From Tetranychus cinnabarinus (taxonomy: Eukaryota; Arthropoda; Arachnida; Trombidiformes; Tetranychidae): 64,000 nt of DNA. Positions 12,173 through 23,800 of this stretch are shown here, in pieces. Location of the stretch: contig WHVY01000001.1 of assembly GCA_022266195.1 (NCBI GenBank), positions 17,298,001 to 17,362,000 on the forward strand, written 5' to 3'. Position numbers and translations under genes: made by a program. Each line of letters begins with the position of its first letter. The first letter of the stretch is position 1. The notes beneath the pieces were generated by a model, which worked only from the letters and a program-made list of their open reading frames with translations, was not told the DNA's origin and made no database searches.

Positions 12173-13339
12173 ATGGGACACAAAAAAGTGAAGGGGATCG
12201 TTGAAAGTAAAGATGTAAATCAAGTAAATACAATTGTAGTAAGTGAGTCGACAGTTTGTCTAATCATTGAAATATTGTTCATTTACTTTGTAATTGTCAA
12301 CTTCAATTCAATTGTTTCCCTTTTTTACAACACGATTGGGTTATTTTATGGACAAAATTCATGTCTACTTTCAATATCTTCAAGTTGGAGTCATCTTTTT
12401 GATCCTAAAATTGCTGATTGCAGTCAATGTGAACGTATTGATCAAATTTTTCAAGTTACTAACATTACAAGGGAACAATTTGAGGAAAGGTAAAAATGTC
12501 AATTTTTCATCTGGTCAATGTTTTCATTTTTCATGTTCCTATTTGTGTCTCATTTCAACTAGATTTGCTTATTCAATGGAACCGTTAGTGGTTAGAGGAA
12601 TAATAAACGATTGGAAAAGTTTACAAGATTTTTCGGTTGATTTTTTCGCCCAACTGTATTCATCTTCAAATCCATTTTATCGATGCCAATTTTTCCCATA
12701 CAAAACACCATTTAAATCGTTGAGAGAAGCTTTGGATAGTATTTCGGGTCATGTTGACTATTTCAAGAGTTGGTACATTGGATGGTAAGTTGTTGATTTA
12801 GTATTATTTTGAAGTCAAAGGATGACTGATTCTTGTCTTTTTAAATTAATATATGATCGGTGTTTTTAGGTCCAATTGTGATCCTTCAATAACTCAAAAG
12901 CTGCGTCAATATTATAAAAGGCCAAGCTTTTTACCAAGTGATTCGGAAGATTCAAGGCTTGATTGGATATTCATGGGTACTCCTGGTTATGGTGCTCCTA
13001 TGCATGTGAGTAAAATTAGGTTATAAATTGTCCAATTTAATGGTAAAATATTTGTCTGGTTAATGAAGATTGACAATGTTGGTTACCCTTCATGGCAAGC
13101 ACAGATCAAGGGAAGTAAAAAGTGGATCCTTGAACCACCAATTGAATGTTATTTTACCTGCAAACGATTCGAAATTACGGTCAACTCTGGTGATATTAGT
13201 AAGTTTCTTTGATTTGCTTATAGCTTTGAAACTTATAATTTATTTCTTTCAAGTTGTTTTAGACACAAACAAATGGTTCCATGAGACGAAAATTATTGGA
13301 AATGATCTGAGCATAACAATTGGTTCTGAATATGATTGA
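12173..13339 (+). CDS. Membrane-anchored JmjC-domain Fe(II)/2-oxoglutarate oxygenase
   Basis: Exons 12173-12489, 12563-12784, 12870-13005, 13069-13198, 13263-13339: 882 bases, 293 residues, all GT-AG and in frame. The N-terminus has one hydrophobic helix (about residues 28-46), suggesting a membrane anchor or signal-anchor. A JmjC-type cupin follows: MEPLVVRGIINDW at its start, then the metal-binding H225-I-D227 that spans the exon 3/4 junction (GAPMH-IDNVGYPSW). GSKKWILEPP and ECYFTC come next, and the distal His is H275 in NTNKWFHETK, with the ending LSITIGSEYD. The complete HxD...H triad implies an active hydroxylase or demethylase. The substrate is unknown; the closest kind of protein I can place it with is the single-pass JmjC family found across invertebrates, annotated without function. 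The start is the first in-frame ATG after an in-frame gap; an upstream non-coding exon is possible. Confidence 0.85.
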
Positions 13340-13419
13340 GTCTAAAAAGAAACACAATTAACACAGCTGACACATTTATAAACCAATGACCAAAAACGTA
13401 ACAAAATGGATTTCTTATA

Positions 13420-15852
13420 AATTTATAGATTCTTTTAGTCTGTAGAGACAAGCAAGCTGAGTCCCTTTGTGTGATTTGGAAGTTTATCTGATTGATAGTT
13501 TTTGAGAAGAGCGAATGCGAAGTTGAAACTTCGATAACTTTTTGTCAAATTATGGAAGCAGATTTTTGAGCAAACTTATTTTCCTGACGTATCTTTTGAT
13601 GACCGACTAGAAAATGCCGTTTATTACCTGAAATAAAACTTTGTGTTTTGGTAAAACAGATGAGTTCGATTTTACGTTGAACCGTTTTTTCCATGGGACC
13701 ACAAGAATTATTGGTCTGAAACTTATTAGTCGTCCATAAAAATTGTCATTCCGTATTATGAATTGAACACTTTTTCCAATTAACCAACATTTCTCTTGAT
13801 TTTGGCCATTGTTCGCAAAACTTTGAACCTCTGTCTTTCGAGAATGGCATCACTTACAATCATCATTCTTTGAACAATAAAATCCTTGACTAACTAGTAA
13901 TTTAATTGCATTCAATAGTTTTCCATTAGCGCATTTTATCCAAAGTATTTGGGTTGTAAATGCACGAGTAATAACTTATTTAACAAAACAAGCTCAAGTA
14001 AACCAATATCTTGCTAAATGAACCATTTTTCTGTTTAAACTTTCAAAGGTAATGCAAAAGGTACTGCCAAAGACGCGAACATTTGAGTAGAGAGTTGAGA
14101 GTTGGTGCGTTTGTAGGGGAATATGAACTTAGTCCATTGGTGCTTTTAAAAAGTTTCTATGACCGATAGTTCACAAGAAAATCGAGTGTAAAGTTGAAAC
14201 TTCGATCGCCTTTTGTACGATAATGGAAGCAGATATTTTCATGAAACTCATTACTACGAAGTGAATTTTAATTATCACCAGAAATTGCACTTATTTTGTG
14301 AAATAAGATTTTCTGTTCGAAATAAAATCGATAAGTTCGATTTTCATTTAAACCGACTTATTTCTGTGACCACAAAATTAAGAGATCTGAAACTTACTAT
14401 TCGTCCATAAAAATTGATGGTTCACACTATGGATTGAATACTTTGTGCGATTTAGCGATAGTTTTCTTGATTTTGGCCATCAACCCAAAAAGTTTGAGGC
14501 TAAATATCTCGAGAATGGTAGAACCCACAATCATCATTGTTTGACGAAACATTAGATTTGTTATCGGCTATAATAATATGTGACTAGAAGCCGAATAAAT
14601 CTGAACCAATTCATCTTATAATGAATATTCTTTCGACACGTGATAAGTAACCAGTTATCTTTGTTAATCTGGTATCAAATCTGGTAACTCATTAATACAA
14701 AGCTATAACTTTTTTTGTAGTTCCTACAATCATCTGAAATTTAAAAATATTGTAGCGCATAACAAAATCTAATGTTTCGTCAAACAATGATGATTGTGGG
14801 TTCTACCATTCTCGAGATATTTAGCCTCAAACTTTTTGGGTTGATGGCCAAAATCAAGAAAACTATCGCTAAATCGTGAAAATTATTTAATCCATAGTGT
14901 GCACCATCAATTTTTATGGACTGAAAATAAGTTTCAGGACTCTAAATTTTACGGTCGCAGAAATAAGTCGCTTTAAATGAAAATCGAACTTAACGATTTT
15001 ATTTCGAACAGAAAATCTTATTTCACAAAATAAGTGCATTTTCTGGTGATAATTAAAATTCACTTCGTAGTAATGAGTTTCATGAAAATATCTGCTTCCA
15101 TTATCGTACAAAAGGCGATCGAAGTTTCAACTTTACACTCGATTTTCTTGTGAACTATCGGTCATAGAAACTTTTTAAAAGCACCAATGGACTAAGTTCA
15201 TATTCCCCTACAAACGCACCAACTCTCAACTCTCTACTCAAATGTTCGCGTCTTTGGCAGTACCTTTTGCATTACCTTTGAAAGTTTAAACAGAAAAATG
15301 GTTCATTTAGCAAGATATTGGTTTACTTGAGCTTGTTTTGTTAAATAAATTATTACTCGTGCATTTACAACCCAAATACTTTGGATAAAATGCGCTAATG
15401 GAAAACTATTGAATGCAATTAAATTACTAGTTAGTCAAGGATTTAATTGTTCAAAGAATTATGACTGTTTCCACCGATCTCGAAACATCAAGTCTCAAAG
15501 TTTCAAGGCTAATGGGACAAATCAAGATCACTGAAAAAAGTATTTAATTTATGATGTGAACTGAAAATTTTCACGGACATATAATAAATCTGCTAACTCT
15601 TGCGGTCACTTAAAACGATCGGTGCAACTGAAAATCGAGTTGATCTATTCTACATAAAAAAGTTCTATTTCCCAAAATAAGTGCACTTTCTCGCTAGCCA
15701 TCAAAAGTTACAACGTAAAATGAGTTTCATGAAAAATCTTCCAAAAGGCGATTGAAGTTTCAATTTTCACGAAAAATTTCCTCAGAGAAATTATAAAATC
15801 ACGCAAATGGACTCAGTTTTTATGTCTTTATAGACTAACAGAATCTAAATTC
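13420..15852. mobile_element. Large foldback element, copy 1 (2.4 kb)
   Basis: Two arms of about 1.15 kb in inverted orientation (about 13420-14573 and 14751-15852) separated by a 177-base non-palindromic loop. Each arm is internally duplicated: the block around GTTGAAACTTCGAT at 13522 recurs at 14193, about 671 bases later. In both places it is followed by the same order of motifs (ATGGAAGCAGAT, GTTCGATTTT, CGTCCATAAAAATTG, TTGATTTTGGCCAT, CGAGAATGG). The inner subrepeats match between arms far better than the outer ones. The 65-residue open frames in both arms are by-products of the repeat, not genes. The architecture resembles Drosophila FB foldback transposons. No transposase and no clear target duplication were found; the outer ends fade out. 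Confidence 0.85.
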
Positions 15853-16148
15853 TTAATCGATTATTTTTTACCCGTTTTGCTCATTCGTCTCAATTTGTAC
15901 ATAATACAATAATTGTGTTAATTTTGTCTTTTTAGTAACAACCGTTGTTTGCTTATACAAGCATTTAAACTGCTCATGTTTCAAGCGCTTCGGTTTGGTT
16001 CAACTATTATTATATTAATCATTTGAGTTTCGAACTTTTAATAATGAATAAATGATAATCCATAATCAATTGATGATGAAGTATAAAAGGAAGAAATAAT
16101 TAAGGATTGACAAACAATATACAGAGATCCAAAATTTTTCATAAGAAC
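15853..16148. other. AT-rich spacer, nothing recognised
   Basis: Short unassigned stretch between the foldback element and the 3' end of aladin. Confidence 0.5.
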
Positions 16149-16154
16149 TTTATT
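16149..16154 (-). terminator. Poly(A) signal (minus strand) for aladin
   Basis: AATAAA on the minus strand, 60 bases past the aladin stop codon. Confidence 0.55.
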
Positions 16155-16213
16155 AAAGTTGGACTTTTACCTTAAAAAATACGTATTACATACAGATCTA
16201 TGTGTAAGTACAT

Positions 16214-18008
16214 TTAAATAGAAATTTTATGGGGGCGAGGACTTGATTGTAATTGAGTAAATAGTGAGGTTTCACGGGGAGAGGCAATCGAAAAAGAAAG
16301 GGCAGGTGAATTCAGACTACTTTTTCCACTGATAGGAGTTGAAAGGCAAAAGCTGGTCAATCGACGTGGGGTACCATTTTTAATAACACTTTGGTTAGTT
16401 TTGTTATTATCATAATAAAGAGGTATGTTAGATACAATGCCACTTGACCAGCAAACCGTTAAAAGTGAACCGTGTTTAAAATAGTCATGAAATGAGATGA
16501 GAATTGGCTTTTCTCCAGAAAGTCCATGAATGAAGCCGATTGGAGATAATTCGAGAAGAGATTTACTCCAGGTTCGGTAAACAGCTAAATACTCAGGATT
16601 ATCGACAAATGATATGACTAGACGTTGGCCATTCGAATCCCAGACCATATCGTGAATACGACCTCCAACTTTTATTCCATTGGGTAGAATTGTCTCGGAA
16701 ACGTTCAAAACCTCTTGACAATGTTTAACATAACCACCAACATCATTTGCCGTAGCTTGGTCATAAAAGGCTAAAGCATAAACGATGGGCTCTTTTTTGT
16801 TTGCAAATAAAAGAAAAGTTCCTTCTGGTTGACTCCAGCAGGCACATTGTATAGGGGTTCGATTTTCGAGTGACCATTTTTTGCAGGACCATGCAATTGA
16901 TTCAAAAATTGAGACATAATTTGAGGTGGTTAAAGTTAAGAGTCTTAAAGAGTCAGGAGACCAAAGCAAGCGAGTAAAGCAGGTTGGGAAATTACGAACT
17001 ATTTGAAATTCATCATTTCCTTCTGGCCCTTTTTTAATAATGAACAGTTTGGTTGATTGAGGAGAACAAGCTGCCAGCATTTCTCCAGTGGAATCATAGG
17101 CAATGCTTGTGATACCATTAGGGAGGCCATCTTTGAAAAGTTGAACACAATTCGATAGCTGCATTTTTTTCAATTCAACTTGATCTAAATCCCAGATGAG
17201 GATACAGTTTTGACAAGCAACAGCAAGTACATTAGTTGTGCCAGGTTTCCAGGCAAGATCAGATAGTTTCTTTTGGTGTGGATGCTTTATGAGAAGAGAT
17301 GTTTTTCTTAATGATGAATAAATATAAATATCATTGTTAGCTAGCCCTATTGAGCAGACCATTTTCTTAGGATGCCACGCAAAACAAATGAACAAATCTC
17401 TGGGTCCAAAGTAACGACAAAATTCATCACATAAAGCGTCGGGAGAATGCTGTGAAAAGTAAAAGGTTAGATGGTCCGTCAAAGGGTCAAATAGGGAAAA
17501 TAATCAACCTACCTTAGCATAAGGAAAGAAATAAAGATAGATTTGCAAGAATAATTTACATAAGTAAAGGACAGCATAAGCAAAAGTCTTGGCGATTGTC
17601 CTTCCAATATTTGGAAGAATTGGTTCAACACTAGGTAAAGATGTAATAAAATTAAGCGCAGATAAAGTTCCATCTTCGGTCCACAACTGATAACACTTTT
17701 TCCAATCACCGGCAGGTTCTTCAACAAAATAATCTTTAGCTCTAAAGGACGATTTGACTGGTTTAATGATTGGCTTTTTATCAATATCAATTAAAGGATA
17801 TTCTACACCCTGTAACAATGGAAAATGCGACAAAACATAAATTAAAATTGGTAATAAGAAAGCACGATTCTCAAAAAAAACATATGTTTACCTGATTATT
17901 AATAATAGCTGGATCAGAGGTTCCTTCTTCCAAACGCCCATCGTATTCTCTGACAGTTCTCCTAGTAGAGCCGGCCTCGATGAGTGGAAACTTATCAAAT
18001 TCCGCCAT
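16214..18008 (-). CDS. Aaas: Aladin (AAAS), WD40 nucleoporin
   Basis: Three exons on the minus strand: 18008-17892, 17809-17513, 17449-16214, all phase 0 with GT-AG junctions. They total 550 codons, 549 residues, close to the human protein's length. Aladin is a peripheral nuclear-pore subunit of the cytoplasmic ring and spindle, anchored by NDC1. Diagnostic stretches: WKKCYQLW near the N-terminus, ICFAWHP, LAWKPGTTNVLAVACQNCI-LIWDLD, LLWSPDSLRLLTLTTSN, CACWSQPEGTFLLF, MVWDSNGQRL and LLTVCWSSGIVSNIPLYY. The order matches the aladin beta-propeller blades. The residues before the propeller (about 40-138) are helical and poorly conserved, as usual. The ATG at 18008 is the only in-frame start before the first donor. 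No divergent partner lies upstream within 500 bases. Confidence 0.95.
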
Positions 18009-18548
18009 TCCAAAAGAATTAAAAATCGTCAAAAATAACCAAATAATTATCCAAATTCAAGAGAAAAATCAGGAGTAATATTTCAAAATGCAACTTTCTT
18101 AAATATTGGCGGCGCGCAAAGCAAGATAAATTCAACCAATCATTGAGAGACTTTCATTTTCGATACAATCGAACATTGATATTGATAAAAATTCAACCGG
18201 AAAAATTTCAACAGTTGAAGTTTTGTTTCTAGTTCAATATCAAAATATTCAATGATTTCTGATAACTTTAAAAATATTTGAAATATAACTATCATGATGA
18301 GAGGGAATAACTCATTGTGTTCCTTTACCTATATAGTCAATAATGCAAACAAGTAATAATTGAGTAATTGATATTCGCATCATTAATTAAAAAATAATTG
18401 AATTTATTGTTTTTTACTATTTTTTTCAAGTTTACAAGTAAATTGCATCCATTATTAAATGAATTGAATAAAATCAGATTATTTCTGGAATATATGTGCG
18501 TCTTGATTTCTAAGAATCTTTGCCTCTTTATTTCCTTTCGATACTTGA
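18009..18548. other. Upstream region of aladin, nothing further recognised
   Basis: Presumed promoter region of the minus-strand aladin gene. A small GC-rich patch (GGCGGCGCG, near 18110) is the only departure from AT-rich background and may mark the core promoter, by inference only. Confidence 0.35.
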
Positions 18549-19133
18549 AAAGGAGGGTCTCCAGAATTTTTCACTTTTTTATCTTTTGGAGTTAAGGACT
18601 CAACTTTTTTTTCTTAATAGAGTTTTAGTTGTTGAGTTCAAAAATAAAAACTATTTTCATTTTAGATCAGCGGTTTTTGAGTTATTTGAGGTCAAAGTGC
18701 GCAACTTTCGAGGCCATTTAAGACCGGACTATAAATCCAATTTCTTTCTTACTTCTACAATCAATAGATCTTAAAGGGGCCTATCGAATGGTATATGAAA
18801 CTTTTCTTTATCTATCACAGTTTAAGGTTAAAACTTTACCGAAAAAATTCGGACAACTTGGGCGCTTGGCCTTAGGTTTGATCTCAGAGTCATGATATTC
18901 AGTTTGCAGCCACACTACATAGAGGCGCAAAGATTAGATCGGAAACTTTTTCGATATCATTTATTTTTCATGGAAAAAAAGAGGCATGAAATCTGCAGTA
19001 ATCCCATGTTAAAACCCATAGACAAAATTAAAACCTGATAAAAGACCTGACAACTAAAACTCTATTAAGAAAAAAAAGTTGAGTCCTTAACTCCAAAAGA
19101 TAAAAAAGTGAAAAATTCTGGAGACCCTCCTTT
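18549..19133. mobile_element. Foldback element with identical 84-bp arms
   Basis: The left arm 18549-18632 and right arm 19050-19133 are exact reverse complements over 84 bases by my reading, starting AAAGGAGGGTCTCCAG. They enclose a 417-base loop with no coding capacity. Perfect identity indicates recent insertion or arm-to-arm conversion. I could not find a clear target-site duplication, so the superfamily is open. Confidence 0.8.
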
Positions 19134-19378
19134 CCAAAATTTAATCCCGATATTAAACAAAGCTTTCGCATTCAATGCCGAAAATAATCGATGAGTTGTT
19201 CATCATGTACCAACTTTAACTGCAAGCTTTGATTTGTATTCAACCATTTGGTCGTTACATTCATTTCTAGTCATTAGAGATGTGTGTCTCAAAAACACCA
19301 GATTGCACCACAACAAGCTTAATAAACTACAAAAGTAATCAATTTTTTGAAACTTTAATGCAAAGATGAAGTTATTAG

Positions 19379-19615
19379 AGGGTCAGCTTTTTCCAATCAC
19401 TTTTTTCACCAAATTGTTCACCGTATTGTCCAAAATATTGTCTAGCACCCAAATCCAACACACCCGCCGTTCATCTCCATCATATCCAAAAAGTGTTGAA
19501 TAATTTGGTGGATTATGTGGAAACTCTTATGAAAAAACTGATTGGGAATGTGGTGGACAATTCGGTGACAATTTTGTTGATAAGTCTCTTTGAAGTGGTG
19601 GAAAAAGCTGGTCCC
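19379..19615. mobile_element. Small imperfect-TIR MITE, probable 8-bp duplication
   Basis: The ends AGGGTCAGCTTTTTCCA and GGGACCAGCTTTTTCCA (reverse complement of the right end) align without gaps. Inner motifs such as ATTGTCCA and ACCAAATTGTTCACC/AAATTGTCACC also pair, making a roughly 100-base imperfect arm. GTTATTAG and GTTATTGG border the two ends (19371-19378 and 19616-19623), one mismatch in eight. This suggests a degenerate non-autonomous hAT-like element. Confidence 0.55.
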
Positions 19616-19623
19616 GTTATTGG

Positions 19624-20892
19624 TTAGATGCGTCGCAAAATATTACAAATCAGATGCAGAAACCGAAAAGCATGTTTCATGATAAACAGGCAATTGCAAG
19701 CAAACTCTTAATAATTAATAACCCAAGTTATTAAAAAGGTCAAATAAAACAGACTTTGTTTCGGTTGACAATTTACAATTGCTTCTGGTTTCACATTTCA
19801 TCGGGCACGATGATCACTGGATATTAACATTAGAAAATGCAAATTATTTTTAAAATATAACTTGGATTTGAGTAAATGACTTTAGATTTACGTGAAATAT
19901 TAACTTAGTTTTTGACTCCACTGTACATGAAATATTAAGCTCAACGAATTTGATGATTCTCTAATTGGAATGCAAAAGTAATTGCCATCATCAGCATAAT
20001 AACACATTTGTCATTTTGGTTGTTACAAATTCTGATTCTCTTATTTATTCTAATCCTGTCTGTGTTGCATCTTTAAAAGTAACTATCTTATCCATTGAGT
20101 CTATCCAATGTATCCTTTAAAGCGTGCTAACAATCTAGAAAGGAAAGGTAAAGAGAGAAAAGGAAAGGTCAATTATGAGATTATGCCAAAGGGTAAAAGA
20201 AGATGAGCAAGGATGAAAATTATTGGAGACAAAAAAGGGACAGAGAAAGAAATAAAATGATAATGTTTGATGATGATGGCAATGTTGAAATGTGTATCAT
20301 TGGCATAACTGAACATCAATCAAATTGAAAAAGATACTCAATCTTTGACATTTATCAATAAGTCTGGTATGGTCCGAAACTGGTTCGTCCGGTCACTTGG
20401 AAGAAGATGAGAAGCTGATGTGAAAAAAGGAAGAGGTTTAGTTTTATCATCCTTCACCTTTTATAATTTTTGCAGCCTGTAAGAAGGAAGAGAAGCAAAT
20501 GTTAGAATGTTAAGTATCAAAAGAGAGTTTAACATTGAAAAAAATGAAAGAGGAAAGGTAAGATGAAGATGATGATGAAGATGGGAACGGGACTTCTCAG
20601 CCCTCCTCACTTAACGTTAACATAGCGGGTCTTAATATTACCTTTATCATCATCAACAAGACAAAGTCGTTGAACTCATTGGCAAGGAAAGTTTCAGTTC
20701 CTCAACATTCACAGCACAAGTTACTTCAACAGCAGGCGAACAATAAAGGTTAACAAGAAATCCAGTGAAAGTCAACTTACCAAGTGTTGCTTGTTGTCTC
20801 CTTTAATGAACCAATTCGTCAAGTGTTTTTGCCCTGTTTAATTCAACAACGAAAATAGATTAATAATTTAAACAAAGTGTATTTATTAAGAG
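19624..20892. other. Upstream region of the Delta-family gene
   Basis: No gene seen. From 20120 to 20600 the plus strand is strongly purine-rich (GAAAAGG-type runs). The region just before the ATG at 20893 presumably holds promoter and 5' UTR, but no convincing TATA or Inr element was identified. Confidence 0.4.
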
Positions 20893-23800
20893 ATGAATTT
20901 TGCAAACTTCAAACTGTTTGTGTACTTAACAACACTTTCTTTTGTTTCTCTAGAGGTAAGTCCATTAAATATTTTGCTTGAACTCTACTTTCATTTTAAT
21001 CATAAGATAGCAACCGATAATGAACAATGAATCACCCTTTCTCCAATTGGTTGTTTTTTCGTGTTAATTAGCCAGTTTTAACTAAATGTTACACTTTGTA
21101 AACTTAATTCAACAATTTTACAATTTTTAGACAAATTTACATTGTATTATATTGAGAAAACGTTTCTTTTCTTGTCGGTGTTTATTAGGAAGTCAAACCT
21201 TTAACTACAAATCCAAATTCAATCTCATATCATGTTGAATTTGAAGTGTTATCTTATGAAAATCCAGAAGGTCGATTGGCATCAGGTGAATGCTGCTCTG
21301 GCTACAAGTCAACCCTAGGACATGGTATTTGTCGAGGTGGTTCATCGTCTTGTAATCCATATTGGAAGATATGTATGTCTCACCAGCAAGATCCACAGCG
21401 AACCTTGCCTCTTGACTTTTCAATGCCAGTTGAAAGACGAAGTGGTCCTGGACTGAGTCTCGGTTTTCATGGATTAAGTGCATTTCGAAATGAACCCAAG
21501 CCAGTTATTAAACGCCCAAAACCACCACAGACACGTCAATCATTGTTCAAAGGAATATTTAACCGTATTGTCGGATCTTTTAAAGGATTGTCATCGTCAC
21601 CCTCAAACACTTCATCATCATCAACACTTAATCGCCTTGCAACCAACAAGACAACTTTACCTTCATCAACATCTCAATGTACAATAGCCTATTGGTCAAC
21701 TGAAAATGATTCAAACAATAAAAAGAAAGGTACAATTAAACTGCGAACAACCATTCCTCTTGTAAATATGGTCAGAGGTTTTCAAGCCGATTTCAAATCA
21801 AAACAACAACCCTTGTCATCAGCAAATCGTACCTCTTCAACGGAACCCAATCCCTTATTACAAAAGGTTATCCTGTTGGTTGAAGTATGGCACAAGTCAA
21901 ATGCTGGTCATGACAAGTTAATTACTCGCCACTTAGAATTAAGAAATACAACCTTACAATTGCTTCCATTGGAAGATGACACTATTTGGGAAATTGGTGG
22001 GCCAAATTACTCTTCTCCTAATACAACTTCCGGAATCAAATTTCGTTATCGTTGGAGGATCACTGGAAGCTTGAAATATTCATCAGCTGACAACAATGAT
22101 AACAATAATGTCATTCCTGATTGTCCACCAGGCTTTCGCGGTGATGATTGTAACAGTCCAATTTGTAAAACTGGTTGTCATTCAACTCATGGCTATTGCA
22201 ATGAACCCAATGAGTGTAAATGTAAATTTGGTTGGACTGGTAAGCCTGAAATGAATCTTTTTTGTGTTATAACCGCATTGCTATACATCAAGTCAAACCT
22301 AATCAGCTGATTCTCAAGTATAATTAACTTACAATCTTTTCCGCCGGCATTTGGTACCAATTTTTGTTACCACTCAATCACATTTAAATTGAAATTCATT
22401 TTATGTCAACATTAACCTTTTACCAGCTATTCCATACTGATCATCATTTTCTTTCTTTCCTCTCTATTTTTGTACCAAATTAACCTTTTCTCCATGATGA
22501 TCATGATGATGATCATTTCTTTTATCCTTTTATTCTTTTCACCTCATCTTTTAACAAATCGGTTTTAACATGAAATTGAGTTAGTTGCTCATTTAACCAT
22601 GTTCAAAGGTTTTGCTTTCCATGTTAATAACAACAATAACAACAGTCTAATCTTCATCTTTTCTTCCTCTTTTAATCAAACTTACTTTCAGTAATTTATT
22701 TTTTTTCTGATCATCATCATTCTCCTCTCTTTTTCCTCCTTCAACTTTTATATCCTCATCTTCATCTTTTGTAAGAGCCGAGGAATCATTCAGTTTCCTC
22801 TTCATCTTTCCAACTCACTCATGAAATAGCATCACAACAAGAGTCTATCAAGCTTATATCTGATAAATCTCAAAGTTAACATCAATGAGCAAACCAAAGG
22901 AAGGCAAGAAATAAATTATTTTAGATACAATAATATCTAAAATATCAAAATCACAATCTAATACAAAGTGATACAATAATGTTTAGGTTAAAGTGGTAAA
23001 ATTTGGGTTTCAAGTTTAACCTAGAATCCAGTTTAAACAATATCAATTTAACCGATTGAGGGTAAAAAATGGTAAAAGCAAAAGTAAATTCAATATAATT
23101 GAAGTAATTTAATATCTGGGTGAATCTGTTTGCTGGCCAATCAGTATTGATAGTAATGTCTTTAAATTTTTTGATTTCTATTTTCCTCTAATTGATCTTT
23201 TCTCATTTTTCAGGTGAATTTTGCTCTTTATGTGTTCCCATGCCTGGTTGTATTCATGGTTCATGTTCAAAGCCCTTTGAATGTCGATGTGAGGAAGGCT
23301 GGTCCGGAATGTTTTGTGATAAACGTAAGTCATTATTTAACCTGTTCAATGAAACAAAATGAAATTTATATCACTTAAAAAGTGATTAATTTTGTTGTTC
23401 AGTCAGACACAGAAAAAAACAATTTTCTCATTGCAACACTTCCACATTGATACCTATGAAGACACAGCGTTTGTTCATCACTATCATCAACAACAGAATC
23501 GTCATCTGAACCATTGTTTTTTGTGCTGCTGTTCAATTGTCACAAACTCAGTGAGGCAAAAATCAAGTCAACAAAAATCCAAACTGAAAAATATATATCA
23601 AAATAAATTTAAGATGATACGACAAGGGAAACAATGGAAAGACTACAGATGAGGAAGAAGATGATAAATAGAGAAGAAGATGAAGACAAATGAAGACGAG
23701 AGTAAAAATTGTTTTACTTTTCTCCTCATCTTCAATTTCAACTTCGCCATTTTTTATTCCATTCAACCTTTTTTCAAGACTAAATTTTTCAAACTCAATT

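Noticed and set aside
14213..15111. Conserved 65-residue open frames in foldback arms (also near 60719)
   Set aside because: The similarity is that of the repeat itself; no start context, no family, and synonymous sites are no more variable than others by eye.
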